DNA of 64,000 nucleotides from Pseudoips prasinana. Its lineage: Eukaryota > Arthropoda > Insecta > Lepidoptera > Nolidae. Within the stretch, counting starts at the first letter, position 1. Each line of letters begins with the position of its first letter. The notes below the pieces were generated by a model, which saw only the letters and a program-made list of their open reading frames with translations, ran no database searches and had not been told where the DNA came from. The DNA lies in contig OX621251.1 of assembly GCA_951640165.1 (NCBI GenBank), positions 25,258,893 through 25,322,892 on the forward strand. The letters are read 5' to 3'. Positions 11,995 to 22,636 of the stretch are shown one piece after another. The position numbers and the translations under genes were made by a program.

Positions 11995-12214
11995 TATGTC
12001 CGCGCAGATGGCTAGTCACCATTGTGACCACAGATATCATGTTCAGATATCTGTGATTGTGACATTATTATTTTTACTATAGTTGCCTATTTTGTTACTT
12101 AGAATTTACGTACAAAACTTACGCAATTTTAATTACGACCTAATTTAATATTTATAAATAATACCTTGACCAAGCCAACGTCTATTGAAACGTGTTGGTT
12201 TAGTTACATACTTC

Positions 12215-12360
12215 TTTTATTTTTTATATCAGAGGGCGATAAACGAGCAAGTGGGTCTCCTGGTCACCGCGCCCATGGACACTCGCTACACCAGAGGAGT
12301 GGCGGGTGCGTTGCCGGCCTTTAAGAGTTAGAATACAAGTGTTGCTGACCCTTACTACTT
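12215..12360 (+). repeat. dispersed repeat B, partial
   Basis: Shares 'cactcgctacaccagaggag' and 'gcgttgccggcctttaagag' with 1977-2295. Confidence 0.7.
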
Positions 12361-12589
12361 TGTTTGAATGCAGTCCTGGCCAGTGTGGGATAATACTGGT
12401 GGCCAGGATTTTGACCCAGTTAAAATTCTCAGCACTAGCTAAATCTCAAAGTGCTATTAAGCATGATGCCATGGGCCGGGGAGCACGCAACAGTCAGTCC
12501 TACGCCTGCTCGTTCTCGGATCGTGTTAGAAAGTCGCATGCCATCCTTTCGGGCTGAGATTAGAATATGTAGATATAGCTAGGTTTAGC

Positions 12590-13110
12590 AAAATCTCTTT
12601 TCCCCATCCTTGACTATGCTGCTGCCAGTTAACTTGACCTTACAGAAGACAAACTTGATAAACTCGAGCGTATCCAAAATTTCTGTACTAGATTTGTATT
12701 TGGACTTCGCAAATACGATCATGTCTCTGAATTCCGGAAGAAACTCGAGTGGTTACCGATCCGCCTTCGCCGTAATTCTCACATACTTTGTCTCCTTTAC
12801 AATATTTTGTTTAATCCGACAGCTCCCATTTACCTTAAGCAACGGTTTCGTTTGTGACTTAACTTCTTTTAGTAACCTCTTCCTGCATAACTCCTTAGTT
12901 AAAAAGATGTATAATATTATGTGTGTATAGTATATTATTAAAGTATAGTATTATTAGTATTTATACAAATATAAACGTCCACCCAACGGTTGTCTGGAAG
13001 AGATCGCTACAAAGCGATAAGACCGCCGATTGTACCTTTATTAAGATATTGTGTTTTCTGGTGCAATAAAGTGTACTTACCTACTCTATCTATATATCTA
13101 TATGTAGTAT
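12590..13110 (+). pseudogene. Jockey-like LINE, C-terminal end and 3' UTR
   Basis: Frame beginning near 12600 reads PILDYAAAS, a stop, then KLDKLERIQNFCTRFVFGL and LEWLPIRLRRNSHILCLLYN, the segment after the reverse transcriptase thumb in Jockey-type ORF2 proteins. A 3' UTR with 'gcgataagaccgcc' and 'caataaagtg' follows. Broken by at least one stop; the reverse transcriptase core is missing. It lies directly behind repeat B. Confidence 0.7.
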
Positions 13111-13200
13111 ATCAGTTATCTGGTTTCCATAGCACAGGCTCTGCTTAGTTTGGGATCAAACGGCCGTGTGTAAATAATGTCCCAGGATATTATTATAGTT
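13095..13200 (+). repeat. tRNA-SINE body fragment, plus orientation
   Basis: 'tctggtttccatagcacagg', 'tagtttgggatcaaacgg' and 'aataatgtcccaggata' form the 3' part of the SINE at 985, 1715 and 48085, without the tRNA head. Confidence 0.65.
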
Positions 13201-14111
13201 AGTAAGTATGTAATTATAACATACTCCTAATCGAACTTCAGCCATGGCCACCAGTTCCAATGGAGACATTAATAGCCATCTACGCGGAAAAAATGCAGTA
13301 AATAAACATAAAACCTCAAAATTAAAAACAATTATTATGTTTAGTTGTTCAGTTTCTTTAATAAATCTAGGAAAGCGGAAGGAATCTGCTCTTAATTGTC
13401 ATAGGGACAAACCAATGAGAAATATGTTTTGCTCTTTCCTTACCTTATTTATATAATCTTATGGATATTCCCATATTGCCATTCAGCATCATTAACCATA
13501 CGCTATTGCAATAATTCACCGGTTGCAATTGATGTACTTAGCTGCCTACAAGTTCTTAGAATAGTTTAGGTATTTTCCTGTTAAAGTTATTTCCTATCAT
13601 GTGATAATAACTATGGTAGAGTTTGTATAATAGACAATAACATTGTTATAAATAATTGTAAGTTGCTTTGTAGTAACTGCGGCGAATATTAGGATATCAA
13701 CACCCTTTCGTCGACTTCCTTTCGTCTGTGTACTACAATGACAAATGTCATTAGTGTACTGTGAGCATCTTACTACAATTGTCAACCAGGCTGTCAAGCG
13801 TGGCAATTATGGCATATCCCCCAAGATGATTCTTGGGGATGCTTTTATCCAGCAGCGGACTTTTTAAAGATGTTATGATGAAATCATTGTAAAATTTTAT
13901 TGCAATTTAAATAATAATATTATTTTTTTGATTAAAATGAGAAATCTACATAAATATGTAAATTATCAATAACTAAAAAGTACCCTCTAAATATAAAGCT
14001 TATTCTAATACTGTTCCAGTGGAAACAGAGCACATTATATATTCGTTATCCAGTGGATACTGTTACGAAAATGCCACCATCATTGCCACGCTAGATGGCA
14101 ATGCTTAGCTG
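13201..14111. other. no gene; one repeat fragment
   Basis: Only short chance frames. About 13720-13875 resembles the repeat at 32580-32721 and 38865-39060 ('ggcaattatggcata'). Confidence 0.45.
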
Positions 14112-14290
14112 TGCCTCTAGCACGAGTTCCTGCAGTTTACTTACTCGATCACACGTACAGTTTCGTCCCATACATTGAGCACCAGCGCCTCTCGCGGAAA
14201 CTATTAAGAACTAAAACTCTGGTGCTCAATGCATGGGACGAAACTGTACGTGTGATCGAGTAAGTAAACTGCAGGAACTCGTGCTAGAGT
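14112..14290. mobile_element. near-perfect hairpin MITE, family C
   Basis: Arms of about 70-75 bp: 'tgcctctagcacgagttcct' at the left and its complement at the right, meeting around 'gcgcctctcgcggaaac'. Copies at 45650-45830 and 46219-46399 are nearly identical. Non-coding. Confidence 0.88.
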
Positions 14291-14471
14291 TAACTTAAAT
14301 ATAAGTACGCCAACCAGCATTCCCGAAATGCGTTGCCTCAACTAAGCGTGCTGCTGTCTCTGGGTTGTGAGGTCCAACATGGCCCCTTCAGTAAAATAAT
14401 ATACTTGCTTGTAAGTGTATCAACATAAAGTGACGTAGGTGATAACAGTGGTACTTATCGCATCCAGACAA

Positions 14472-14806
14472 TCTATAGATACATATAATAAAATCGTAGG
14501 AAAGTCAAAACTATACATTGAATATTTTTTTAAAAGGATACTTGTGGCGTGATTTGTAATCAATATCGAAGCCAAAAATATAGCCTTTAGAATTTTTGTC
14601 TGTGTGTCTGTTTGTCTGTATGTATGTCCGGGTTAAACTCAAAAAGTACGGCATGGATTTACTTCAAATTTTGCATGAATATTACTAAGAGTAGTCGGGT
14701 CAACATATAGGCTACATATTATCACGATATCACCTACGGGGAAGGAGCTGTGATTATTTATATTATTATATTTTTTAACGCGGGTAAAACCGCGGGGCAC
14801 AGCTAG
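14472..14806 (+). mobile_element. Helitron, class II, complete-looking non-autonomous copy
   Basis: Starts A|TC ('tctatagatacatataataa') and ends with the hairpin around 'cgggtaaaaccgcg' and 'gcacagctag|t'. Host bases A and T at the borders fit Helitron insertion. About 335 bp, no protein. Confidence 0.85.
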
Positions 14807-14924
14807 TGATAAATAAAAAAATGATTGACTGATTTCAAGTATAAAGTATAAATAGGCAATACAACCTACTTAAACTTTAATATGAGAACATTTCGAAATC
14901 ATTTCCTATCAAATAGGGAAAGAA

Positions 14925-15540
14925 TTATCATATCGCCCTGATATCGTCCCCTGCCGGACGAAGGCCTCCCCAAATGTTTCTATAACGTCGCCATTTGGAG
15001 GGGTTTGTGGTAATCACCACTAGTGTTGAAAATGACTAAAGTGACTGAATTAGACTGACTGTCATTTACGGTCAAACTGGTCAAAAATGGTAATTTTCAT
15101 TCAATTTGATTTCAGTAATATTTTAGTACCTTTTAAGTTTTTGTCGTTGATAAAAGTCTACGATTTCTAAATTGAACTAAATTAAACTATATTGACTTAT
15201 AGTATTATTATATAGTGTTAATCATTTTACATTTCTAATCATGCTTACATTTAAGACAAAATGGCAACGTCGCATCACCTCGCGCATCGACTTCGATGTC
15301 GTCTCATGATATAATAGAAAATAAAACGTTGCTTCATTCAAACTTCCATATAAATTGGGTACCTAAATAAATAAATAATTGGGTGGTAGTCGAGAATAGA
15401 CAATAATATTTGAGTCAAATTGACTGAATTTGACAGTAAATGACCGGTCATTTAAGGTTTATGACAATTGTGACTAGTCATATTCAGTCATTTTACATCT
15501 CTAGTCACCACGTTTGGCGAGTTGGCGTCCGCAGTTAGGT
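14925..15540 (-). repeat. RTE-type LINE 3' fragment, split by a MITE
   Basis: Left part has 'gacgaaggcctccccaaatg' and 'cgccatttggag'; right part resumes 'cacgtttggcgagttggcgt'. Similar blocks occur at 18690-18840 and 23255-23345. Orientation is inferred from comparison with RTE 3' ends. Confidence 0.6.
15021..15503. mobile_element. hAT-type MITE with 8-bp target duplication
   Basis: Ends 'tagtgttgaaaatgact' and, on the other strand, 'tagagatgtaaaatgactga' are imperfect inverted repeats. Flanks are atcaccac and gtcaccac, an 8-bp duplication with one mismatch. Internal copies of the 'tgactgaatt' motif recur on both strands. The TIR start and the 8-bp site both fit hAT. Confidence 0.8.
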
Positions 15541-15549
15541 GATAGCTAG

Positions 15550-15675
15550 TACGCACGGCTACATATCAAGCTATACCTTTCCAGTATAAGCTGACCTCTC
15601 ATTGTATTGGAATCCTATACAACCCGGGATCAGCTTATACTGGAAATGTATAGCTTGATATGTAGCCGTGTGTAC
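15550..15675. mobile_element. palindromic MITE, family D
   Basis: 'cacggctacatatcaagcta' at the left is repeated inverted at the right ('tagccgtgtgtac'). Copies at 45130-45255 and split at 31788-32293. About 126 bp. Confidence 0.85.
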
Positions 15676-15785
15676 ACAGGAGGCGCTGCTGCCCTACTAC
15701 TTGCTGTATCCCGTTGTTGGCTTTTAGGATACCCACTGGAAGTTGGCCCTGCTATTATTTCTAAGCCGGAAACCACACGACTAGT
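15672..15785 (+). repeat. dispersed repeat fragment
   Basis: 'cacaggaggcgctgctgccc' through 'aagccggaaaccacacg' matches 23950-24062. Function unknown. Confidence 0.55.
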
Positions 15786-16854
15786 TACTGCTTGATAACA
15801 ATATACTGAAAGGACTACTTCTACAATCAACACTTCTTGGCGACACTATGCTGATAGGACGACTTTTAGAATAAACACTAATTAGTGCCATTATGCATGC
15901 TGTGACTACCAAGGGATGCCCACAAGGGGTAGTCGTTTCACCGCTTCTTTGCTGCCTATTTGGGGACACTGTGTTGATAGAACCCAACACCAATTAGTAG
16001 AATAAAAAAGCTATTTGACCACAGGAATAGACTTTTTCTTCAATCAGCTTTTTGATAAACGTAAAGAAAACACGACTGTTGGGAAGGCTAAATTACTTAG
16101 TAGGATCTCAATCAGCAGTTACGACGAAGTTCCAATGGTTATCTGTGATACCTTTGTAAACAGAAATGAACACAACGAGATAACTGCAGAGGATGTAGCG
16201 ATAATTATTAGACATCACAACTCGCTACGACGACTGGTTGAAACATAATATATTTTTTGTTTAAATGGAATGAGTTATAAGGATATTAATTACCTAACAG
16301 TTTTCAAATTAATTATCGATTTCGAGGCAGAACTTTAGACCGAGGCGGAAGGATCCACAGTTATCTGACTGAAGAACGGCCAAAATATATAGTACAATAC
16401 GTGACGGCTTTACGTTCGCACAAGGCAAGCTCTCGCCGAGGCATGGAGAAGTATCTAACACCGTAAAAACCTGAATCCAGCCTACTACTCACTGATATTC
16501 TTTTCAGAAAAACCACAATAATATTTACCGGCTGACATGAAAACTGATGATTTCCAACCTCAAAAAAACACAAATTTCAAATTTGAAAATTAATATAATC
16601 TCAATTGGATATGTATTATTAGATCCTACGTATGAGGTTGCCAACAAGTGATCTTTATAACTTTACGTAATAAATAACGTTTATTTTTTTCTTTCCTATT
16701 TTATGGGGAATTGTCTACTAGCAAACAAAGAACATAGTGCATAAAACTTATTATTCCCACACGGAAATGTTAGTACAATATTGATAACATTTTATGTCTT
16801 CCCGTTACACATGAATCCCATGGAAAACCACTGCTGAGGAAACTCGAGTCATGT
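15786..16854. other. unassigned stretch
   Basis: The longest plus frame (16015-16248, 77 codons) has no recognisable motif and no splice or family support, so I do not call it a gene. Confidence 0.4.
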
Positions 16855-17184
16855 TTTTCTCAATACATGAGGTTTTCCTTCCCTGTTAGCCATTCATAGC
16901 GTCGATTGAAGATTATCTGGAGCAAGTATTTAGATAGGGCAGACATCTATTAGTTAAATCTAGATATATATGTCACCTTTGGCTGCAGTTGATAACCCGT
17001 GCCACAGTTATATGTGGCATAATGTTACTGTTGCCTTTTCTCCGAGATAAGACAGCAGTGACGTCAAGTTGTGGTACAAATAAACATATGCGGCTCTATA
17101 GAAGGTACCATAAACATATTATTAAGCTATAATAAACTTGCATAGGTACCACATTTGATCTTTGGCCTATTTTGATATTATCTT

Positions 17185-17275
17185 TGATGGGGCAGTTAGC
17201 GTGGTTGGTAAATGCTTGCCTTTCACACCGCTGGTCGTGGGTTCGATTCCCATCCGGGCCAATATTTGTATGTCC
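17185..17275 (+). repeat. tRNA-derived SINE head
   Basis: 'ggttggtaaatgcttgcctt' followed by the B-box-like 'gtgggttcgattcccatc' looks like a tRNA half. It runs straight into repeat sequence with no acceptor-stem partner, so it is a SINE head, not a tRNA gene. Confidence 0.65.
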
Positions 17276-17784
17276 TGAGTGACTTTTCTCCGAGATAACA
17301 TAAAAGTCAAGTTGTGGTAGCAATAAACATTATGCAGCTCTATAGAGGGTACCATAAATATATTATTCAACGATAATAAACCTGCATGGATACCACATCT
17401 AATCTTTGGCCTATTTTGATATGATCTCTACGAATGGGAAAATATACCGAGTGAAACATAAATAATGGATGAAACTTCAGGAACTTCTAACCATGAAACT
17501 TAACAAATTATAGCAAACCAGTTTGTAAAAAAAACCTCATACAAACTGTATCAGCGGATCGTTATTATTTTTCTTCCCTGTTAGCCATTTGTAACGTCGA
17601 CTCAAGATTTAATCTGGAGTAAAGGTGTAGTTTATCACAGATCTATTAGTTATGTCGCATCTAGATATATGTGTCACCTTTGGCTTCAGTTGATTCCTTC
17701 AGTTATCTGTGGCATAATGTTACTGTTGCCTTTTCTCCGAGATAAAACAGCAGTGACGTCAAGTTGTGGTACCAATGAACATAT

Positions 17785-18087
17785 TTATTTATTTATTGAG
17801 TACATCCAATAGACATTTACAATTTACATAGAAAATTTTATAACAATATTCACTGATGCATATGACAATAACGGCGTACAAGTTTCCACATTTAAAAGTT
17901 ATATATAATTAAATTACGAAAAAAAATTGAAGTATATCACATTTCCAAAGTATATTAGGAACATAGTAAAATTCTGACTGTTATATAGTAGCTAAATTAA
18001 ATTAAACAAATGATATATTTAACTAACGAGATTAACCTAAGACTAACTAATAATAAACAAAACAAATATAAAAGTATAATAAAAAGA
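17785..18087 (-). mobile_element. insertion of a LINE-like 3' end, minus orientation
   Basis: Begins with a (ttat)n run, the complement of an A-rich tail, then 'gagtacatccaatagaca'. It interrupts the local duplication between 'aacatat' and 'atgcagg', with a possible 4-bp atat duplication. Family not identified. Confidence 0.6.
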
Positions 18088-18689
18088 ATATGCAGGTCTA
18101 TAGAGGGTACCATAAAGATACAATTAAACGATAATAAACCTGCAGGGGTACCACATCTGATCTTAGAACTATTTTGATATTATCTCTACGAATGAGACAA
18201 TAAACAAAGTGTAACATAAATAGTGGATGACACTTAACTACGCAGTTTGTAAAATACAAAATAATAATATAGCCAGAACCATACCGGCACGATGTTGTAA
18301 AATATACATTAAACGATAAATATAGACAATTAAAGGTATAATTAAAACTTATAATGACCACCTCAACAATAACTTTAAGAAGCTAAGTATCTTAATTATT
18401 GTCGTCATAAATTTAATGTTACTTAGAAATTAATCAATACTAACTGCAGATCTAAATTTATAAATGTACCTACCTAAAAATAATAGAGGTATTGTTATTT
18501 ATACTGGCCATAAATAAAGTCTAACTGTAAAACAAAATTCAAATTACGAAGCCTCAAGTATTTAAAAATCATGCAAGATGAAGAACACGTTATAATAACA
18601 TGACGTCAATAATAGAATCCATAGAATCTTTATAAGTGGTATTTCGAGAACGGGATAGAGAAAAAAAAAGTTGAGCTATTTTTTATCAT

Positions 18690-18840
18690 CATGTCATTCA
18701 AATGCCGTCCACAGCTGGACAAAGGCCTCTGCAAAAGATTTACAATGAAGTCCGCCATTTGGAGAGATATTCCATAAACGCCACGGTTTGCAAACGGGTT
18801 GGCGTTGGTGATATTCTATGCCGTTAGCCACGCAGCCGAT
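18690..18840 (-). repeat. RTE-type 3' fragment
   Basis: 'ccgtccacagctggacaaag' and 'gccacggtttgcaaacgg' resemble the 3' region of lepidopteran RTE elements read on the minus strand. Confidence 0.55.
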
Positions 18841-18913
18841 GTTTTTAAATTATGAGTCTATTTTATAAATGTGGTATATTCAGTACATCGGGCCGATTCC
18901 CCGTTATATAATA

Positions 18914-20195
18914 GGTCTTTACCTATGAAATTGCCGTTTTGTATGAAAAAATTTAAACGAATTTTTTTTATGAATTTTTTTATTTGTATTAATCGAAGTA
19001 ATCACCCATGCAATCAATGCATCTTTGCCATCGCAGTGGCAGTTTATTGATGCCCTTCTTAAAGAAATCAGCTGGACGGGAGGCAACAAATTCTTCAAAG
19101 GCATTTTGTACTGCCTCTCGGGTATTGAATTTTTTTCCCGCCAAGAAGTTATCCAAATTCTGGAAAAAGTAGTAGTCTGTAGGCGCAAGGTCTGGTGAGT
19201 AGGGCGGATGACGGAGAGCTTCCAACCCCAGTTCTTGCAACTTGGAGACCGTCTGCTGTGCAGTATGAGGTCGCGCGTTGTCGTGCAGGAGCAGCGGAGA
19301 CGAGCGATTGACCAATGCTGGTTGGAGATGCGCCAGCTTCTCCATCATTGTGCTCAGTTCTTCACAGTACACATCTGCAGTAATGCTCACCCCGTTTGGT
19401 AAGAAGCTGTGATGAATCACACCGGCGCTAGACCACCAAACAGTGACCATCACTTTTCTAGGGGTAAGTTTTCGTTTAGGGCATTGTTTAGGTGCTGAAC
19501 CAGGATCCAACCAACTTGCTGAGCGCTTGCGGCTATCAAACAGAATCCATTTTTCATCGCAGGTAACAATGCGGTTCAAAATTCCTTCATTTGTATGTCT
19601 GTTGAGCAGTGCAAGGCACGTCTCGACGCGTACTTCGCGCTGGCGATCATTGAGTTCGTGGGGCACCCATTTGTCAAGCTTTTTTACCTTGCCAATTTGA
19701 CGCAAATGGACCAATATTGTTTTGACGCTAACGTCGAAAGCTGCTGCTAATTCAGCCGTAGATTGTGTATCATCAGCTTCCACAACCGCCTTTAATTCGT
19801 CATTGTCGACCAAAGTCTTCGGACGACCGCGAGGTTCATTTTTCAGGTCGAAATTTCCAGAACGGAAGCGAGCAAACCAATAACAGGTGGTGCGTTGGTT
19901 TGTAGTGTTAGCTCCGTAAACGTCGTTGATGTTGCGTGCCGCTTGTGCCGCGTTGCTGCCACGACGGTACTCATATTCCATAATTACTCGAATTTTTAAC
20001 GTATCCATGATGACGAAAAAGATTGAAATGCGATGAAAATGTAACACTAATCAATAAAGAAATGACTACTTTTGGAAAAAAGAATCCATGTTTTTAAAAT
20101 AAAATTAATTTGAAATTAGAATTCTTAGCCAAACAAAAATTATTTTGATTTGAAATGGCCAGTACTGCAGAACGGCAATTTCATAGGTAAAGACC
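18914..20195 (-). mobile_element. mariner transposon, complete (1,282 bp)
   Basis: Terminal inverted repeats of at least 25 bp ('ggtctttacctatgaaattg' onward) are identical at both ends, flanked by TA on each side. Size and structure are canonical for mariner. The single transposase gene is uninterrupted. The TIR resembles the cecropia-type group from memory; that subfamily label is tentative. Confidence 0.95.
18989..20008 (-). CDS. mariner transposase (DD34D)
   Basis: Cuts and pastes its own element. I take the start at the Met of MDTLKIRVIMEYEYRRG (20008), giving 339 residues, the family's usual length; 13 more in-frame codons upstream lie in leader sequence. The N-terminal half has two helix-turn-helix regions and the signature KWVPHELNDRQ (about residues 117-127). 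The catalytic triad is complete: Asp in IVTCDEKWILFD, Asp in LLLHDNARPHT, and Asp in YSPDLAPTDYYFF, the last two separated by 34 residues. With intact ends, frame and catalytic residues this copy could be active or only recently inactive. Activity cannot be judged from sequence alone. Confidence 0.95.
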   Translation of the reverse strand: MDTLKIRVIMEYEYRRGSNAAQAARNINDVYGANTTNQRTTCYWFARFRSGNFDLKNEPRGRPKTLVDNDELKAVVEADDTQSTAELAAAFDVSVKTILVHLRQIGKVKKLDKWVPHELNDRQREVRVETCLALLNRHTNEGILNRIVTCDEKWILFDSRKRSASWLDPGSAPKQCPKRKLTPRKVMVTVWWSSAGVIHHSFLPNGVSITADVYCEELSTMMEKLAHLQPALVNRSSPLLLHDNARPHTAQQTVSKLQELGLEALRHPPYSPDLAPTDYYFFQNLDNFLAGKKFNTREAVQNAFEEFVASRPADFFKKGINKLPLRWQRCIDCMGDYFD

Positions 20196-20199
20196 TAAT

Positions 20200-20420
20200 A
20201 TAAATAAATAAATAAAAAAGGTTTTTATTCACGTAGACTTTAAAAAAGCGCTTGTAAATAGTCAGAACATGTTTGTAGTAATATAGTTGTATACATTAGA
20301 TATTATTTCTAGTAACATAGATATTTAGGTACATCTTGTATGAAAACATTTATAAAATTTATTTTATTACAGAAATGATATTTAGCTAGCTCGTATCAAG
20401 TTATTGTCAAGAAGTTAACT
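20200..20420 (-). mobile_element. 3' end of the CR1-like LINE
   Basis: Tail (aaat)n, then 'ttattcacgtagacttta' to 'gctcgtatcaagttattgtc'. Same terminal ~220 bp as 56072 onward. It lies next to the mariner insertion. Confidence 0.85.
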
Positions 20421-20930
20421 ATATTACCATAGACAAGACTGACTGTACATACAAGCGGTTTATTTTTAGTTTACAGGAATAAAAACCTTTTTAATTATAT
20501 AAGTCGTCTAATTAAGTAGGTAAGTGGTCAATAGAATAGGTATTATGTGTTATCGTAAATCAAATAATAATTATAACAGACATCATACTTCTTCGCTGAC
20601 GTAGTAGTTGAGATAATAAATAAGCAGATAGTTATACCGTCAAGTTATCGGATTAAAGGCTACTATTATTGATTTGATTATATCATGATATTGAAGTAGA
20701 TTTATCATTCAACTCAACAGGCATGGAAACGAATCGGATGCGCAAGATTTAAAGCGAATAGTTGCTATTTTCTTTTTCGTTTATTATGACTATGATATTT
20801 TATTAGGGATACTTTGACTTTGGTATTCACGTCCACGTATCCTGGAATTATTTTTATAATTCCACTTTAAATTATTTAATTTTATTCTCTAATCTATGTT
20901 TATCATAAATTATATTTAAAAAAATATCAA
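20421..20930. other. unassigned AT-rich stretch
   Basis: No gene. A short echo of the LINE end ('ggaataaaaaccttttt') sits near 20477. Confidence 0.5.
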
Positions 20931-20934
20931 TAAT

Positions 20935-21700
20935 TATCATCATTATCATATCAGCCGAAAGATTTCCACAATTTCCGGCCCAGCACCACCCACACACGGT
21001 AACCAGCGGCTTTCAGCGACCGTCATGAGCTCGTCGGTACATCTTGTAGGGGCCAGCCCACACTGCGTCTTCCGGTACGTGTTCGCCACTCGTGAACCTT
21101 TCTGCTCCGACGGCCGTCCGTTCTACGTGCTATGTGCCTCGGCCACTACCACTTTAGCTTGGCAATTTTTCTGGCAAAGTGGGTTATTTTGCTTCGCCTG
21201 CCAATTTCGACGTTTCTTATTCGATCTTGTACGGAAACTCCAAGCAGAGCCCTCTCTATAGCTCTTGCATTTCTTAGAGCCTTCTTATGAGGCCCGTAGT
21301 GAGCAACTACGTCTCTGTTCCGTGCGTCATCACTAGCAACACACACTGGTTGAAGACTTTCGACTTGAGAGACTACGGTATTTGGGATGAGATGTTACGA
21401 AGCTTCCCGAACGCTGCCCAGCAGAATTGGACTATATGATTGACCTCCTAATCGAAATTGAACCTACGTAGTAGGATGGTCTGTCCTAGGTAAATATACC
21501 TAATCCTCTGCAACTTCGACAGCAGAGTCTCCAAGCTTCACTTGAGTGAGTGCAACATGAACGTTCAACATGATGTTCGTCTTATCCATGTTCATTTTCA
21601 GACCCACTTTTAGAGCATATCTACTGAGATGGCCCAGCATTGTACCTACATTGTCTTACAAGGTCTCAGCCACCACAAGCAACCTAAGTCTTGGTTGCTT
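20935..21700 (-). pseudogene. decayed RTE-type LINE, ORF2 C-terminus and 3' end
   Basis: On the minus strand pieces in different frames resemble the end of RTE ORF2: a segment KVGLKMNMDKTNIML, then VYLGQTI, then RNARAIERALLGVSVQDRIRN and ITHFARKIAKLKW, and finally RCTDELMTVAESRW near the 3' end. The plus-strand word 'atcatatcagccgaaagat' marks the RTE 3' terminus. Several frameshifts and stops; the reverse transcriptase core is missing. An old 5'-truncated copy. Confidence 0.8.
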
Positions 21701-21933
21701 GTGGCGGCTCTTTATTGCACACGAACTACAGAGTAGTTGATAGAGACTTGTAAGTAAATTGTCTTTCTCTCCTTTGGTTGGTGAACTGTTTGAATAAGTC
21801 TTTTTCTAATTAAATACTATTTCTTCCTAGGCACCAATTTGAATTCAGACATAAGCATGAAATTGTTCGGATGTCTTCTCTAATATAAGTCAAGTATCGA
21901 CGAATTTTGGCACCATGGTGTACTACTCACTTA

Positions 21934-22163
21934 GAAAATAAAATAAAAATAAAATAAAAAAGGTTTTTATTCACGTAGACTTTAAAAAAGCGCTTGTAAA
22001 TAGTCAGAACATGTTTGTAGTAATATAGTTGTATACATTAGATATTATTTCTAGTAACATAGATATTTAGGTACATCTTGTATGAAAACATTTATAAAAT
22101 TTATTTTATTACAGAAATGATATTTAGCTAGCTCGTATCAAGTTATTGTCAAGAGATAACTTT
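21934..22163 (-). mobile_element. 3' end of the CR1-like LINE
   Basis: Nearly identical to 20200-20420, with tail (aaaat)n and the stretch to 'attgtcaagagataac'. Confidence 0.85.
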
Positions 22164-22194
22164 GAGGTTTAACACAACATTGCTACGTCGGACT

Positions 22195-22285
22195 TGTTAA
22201 AAATCAATTCATGGGGTGCCTCAAGGAACATTATAAGGCCCGTACTGTATCTCATTGATATTGTTGACGTCCCTGACGATACCTA
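22195..22285 (+). pseudogene. reverse transcriptase scrap
   Basis: The bases at 22210-22235 encode GVPQGT, the reverse transcriptase 'PQG' motif, followed after a shift by PVLYLIDIVDVP. This is a tiny remnant of a LINE ORF2. Confidence 0.5.
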
Positions 22286-22485
22286 ACTAACTAAAAACTA
22301 ACAACGCATATCTCTAGCTACCCAATTGGTGGGTTCTGGAAGTACTACTTACACAAGGCTAAAAACGATAGTTAAAAACTTATAAACCGTTTAATCAAAA
22401 AAAATTAGAACGGTCAATGGAAAACTCCACATTACAGAAAGAAACACAAAAATAGATAAAGAACATACAAAGGAAGAATAATCAC

Positions 22486-22636
22486 ACCAATATTATAAAG
22501 GCGAAAGTTTGTGAGTGTGTATGTTTGATACTTATTCACGTCTAAACGGCTGGAGAGATTTAAATAAAATTTGGTATCGAGTTAGCTGACACCTTGGATA
22601 ATTTTATAAAGTTTAACGCGGGTAAAACCGCGGGGT
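22486..22636 (+). mobile_element. Helitron class I fragment joined to repeat B
   Basis: 5' word 'attataaaggcgaaagtttg' and hairpin 'gcgggtaaaaccgcggggta', but the CTAG end is lost and the sequence passes directly into repeat B. Confidence 0.7.

Larger units (their letters stand above)
10255..12070 (+). repeat. tRNA-derived SINE split by a pogo-like transposon
   Basis: The left part (10255-10556) has a tRNA-like head 'tcgttggtctaccggtagcg' and the body up to 'acttgtgcactata'. The right part (11997-12070) resumes with 'tgtccgcgcagatggctagt'. Uninterrupted copies at 36500-36866 and 37158-37497 show the two pieces were contiguous. The tail ends near 'gacattattatt'. Confidence 0.85.
16855..18250. 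repeat. locally duplicated sequence, 2-3 partial units
   Basis: The words 'tccctgttagcca', 'gtcacctttggct', 'ttctccgagataa', 'cagtgacgtcaagttgtggt', 'ctctatag.gggtaccata' and 'ctattttgatat' occur in the same order at 16870-17180 and at 17575-18180, with a partial third series at 17285-17430. The second unit is split by the insertion at 17785-18087. Confidence 0.75.

Noticed and set aside
13244..13456. 70-codon open frame starting MATSSNGDINSH
   Set aside because: Good-looking start but no recognisable domain and no neighbouring exon; unsupported.
16015..16248. 77-codon open frame
   Set aside because: No family motif, splice support or conservation visible; length is within chance in this sequence.
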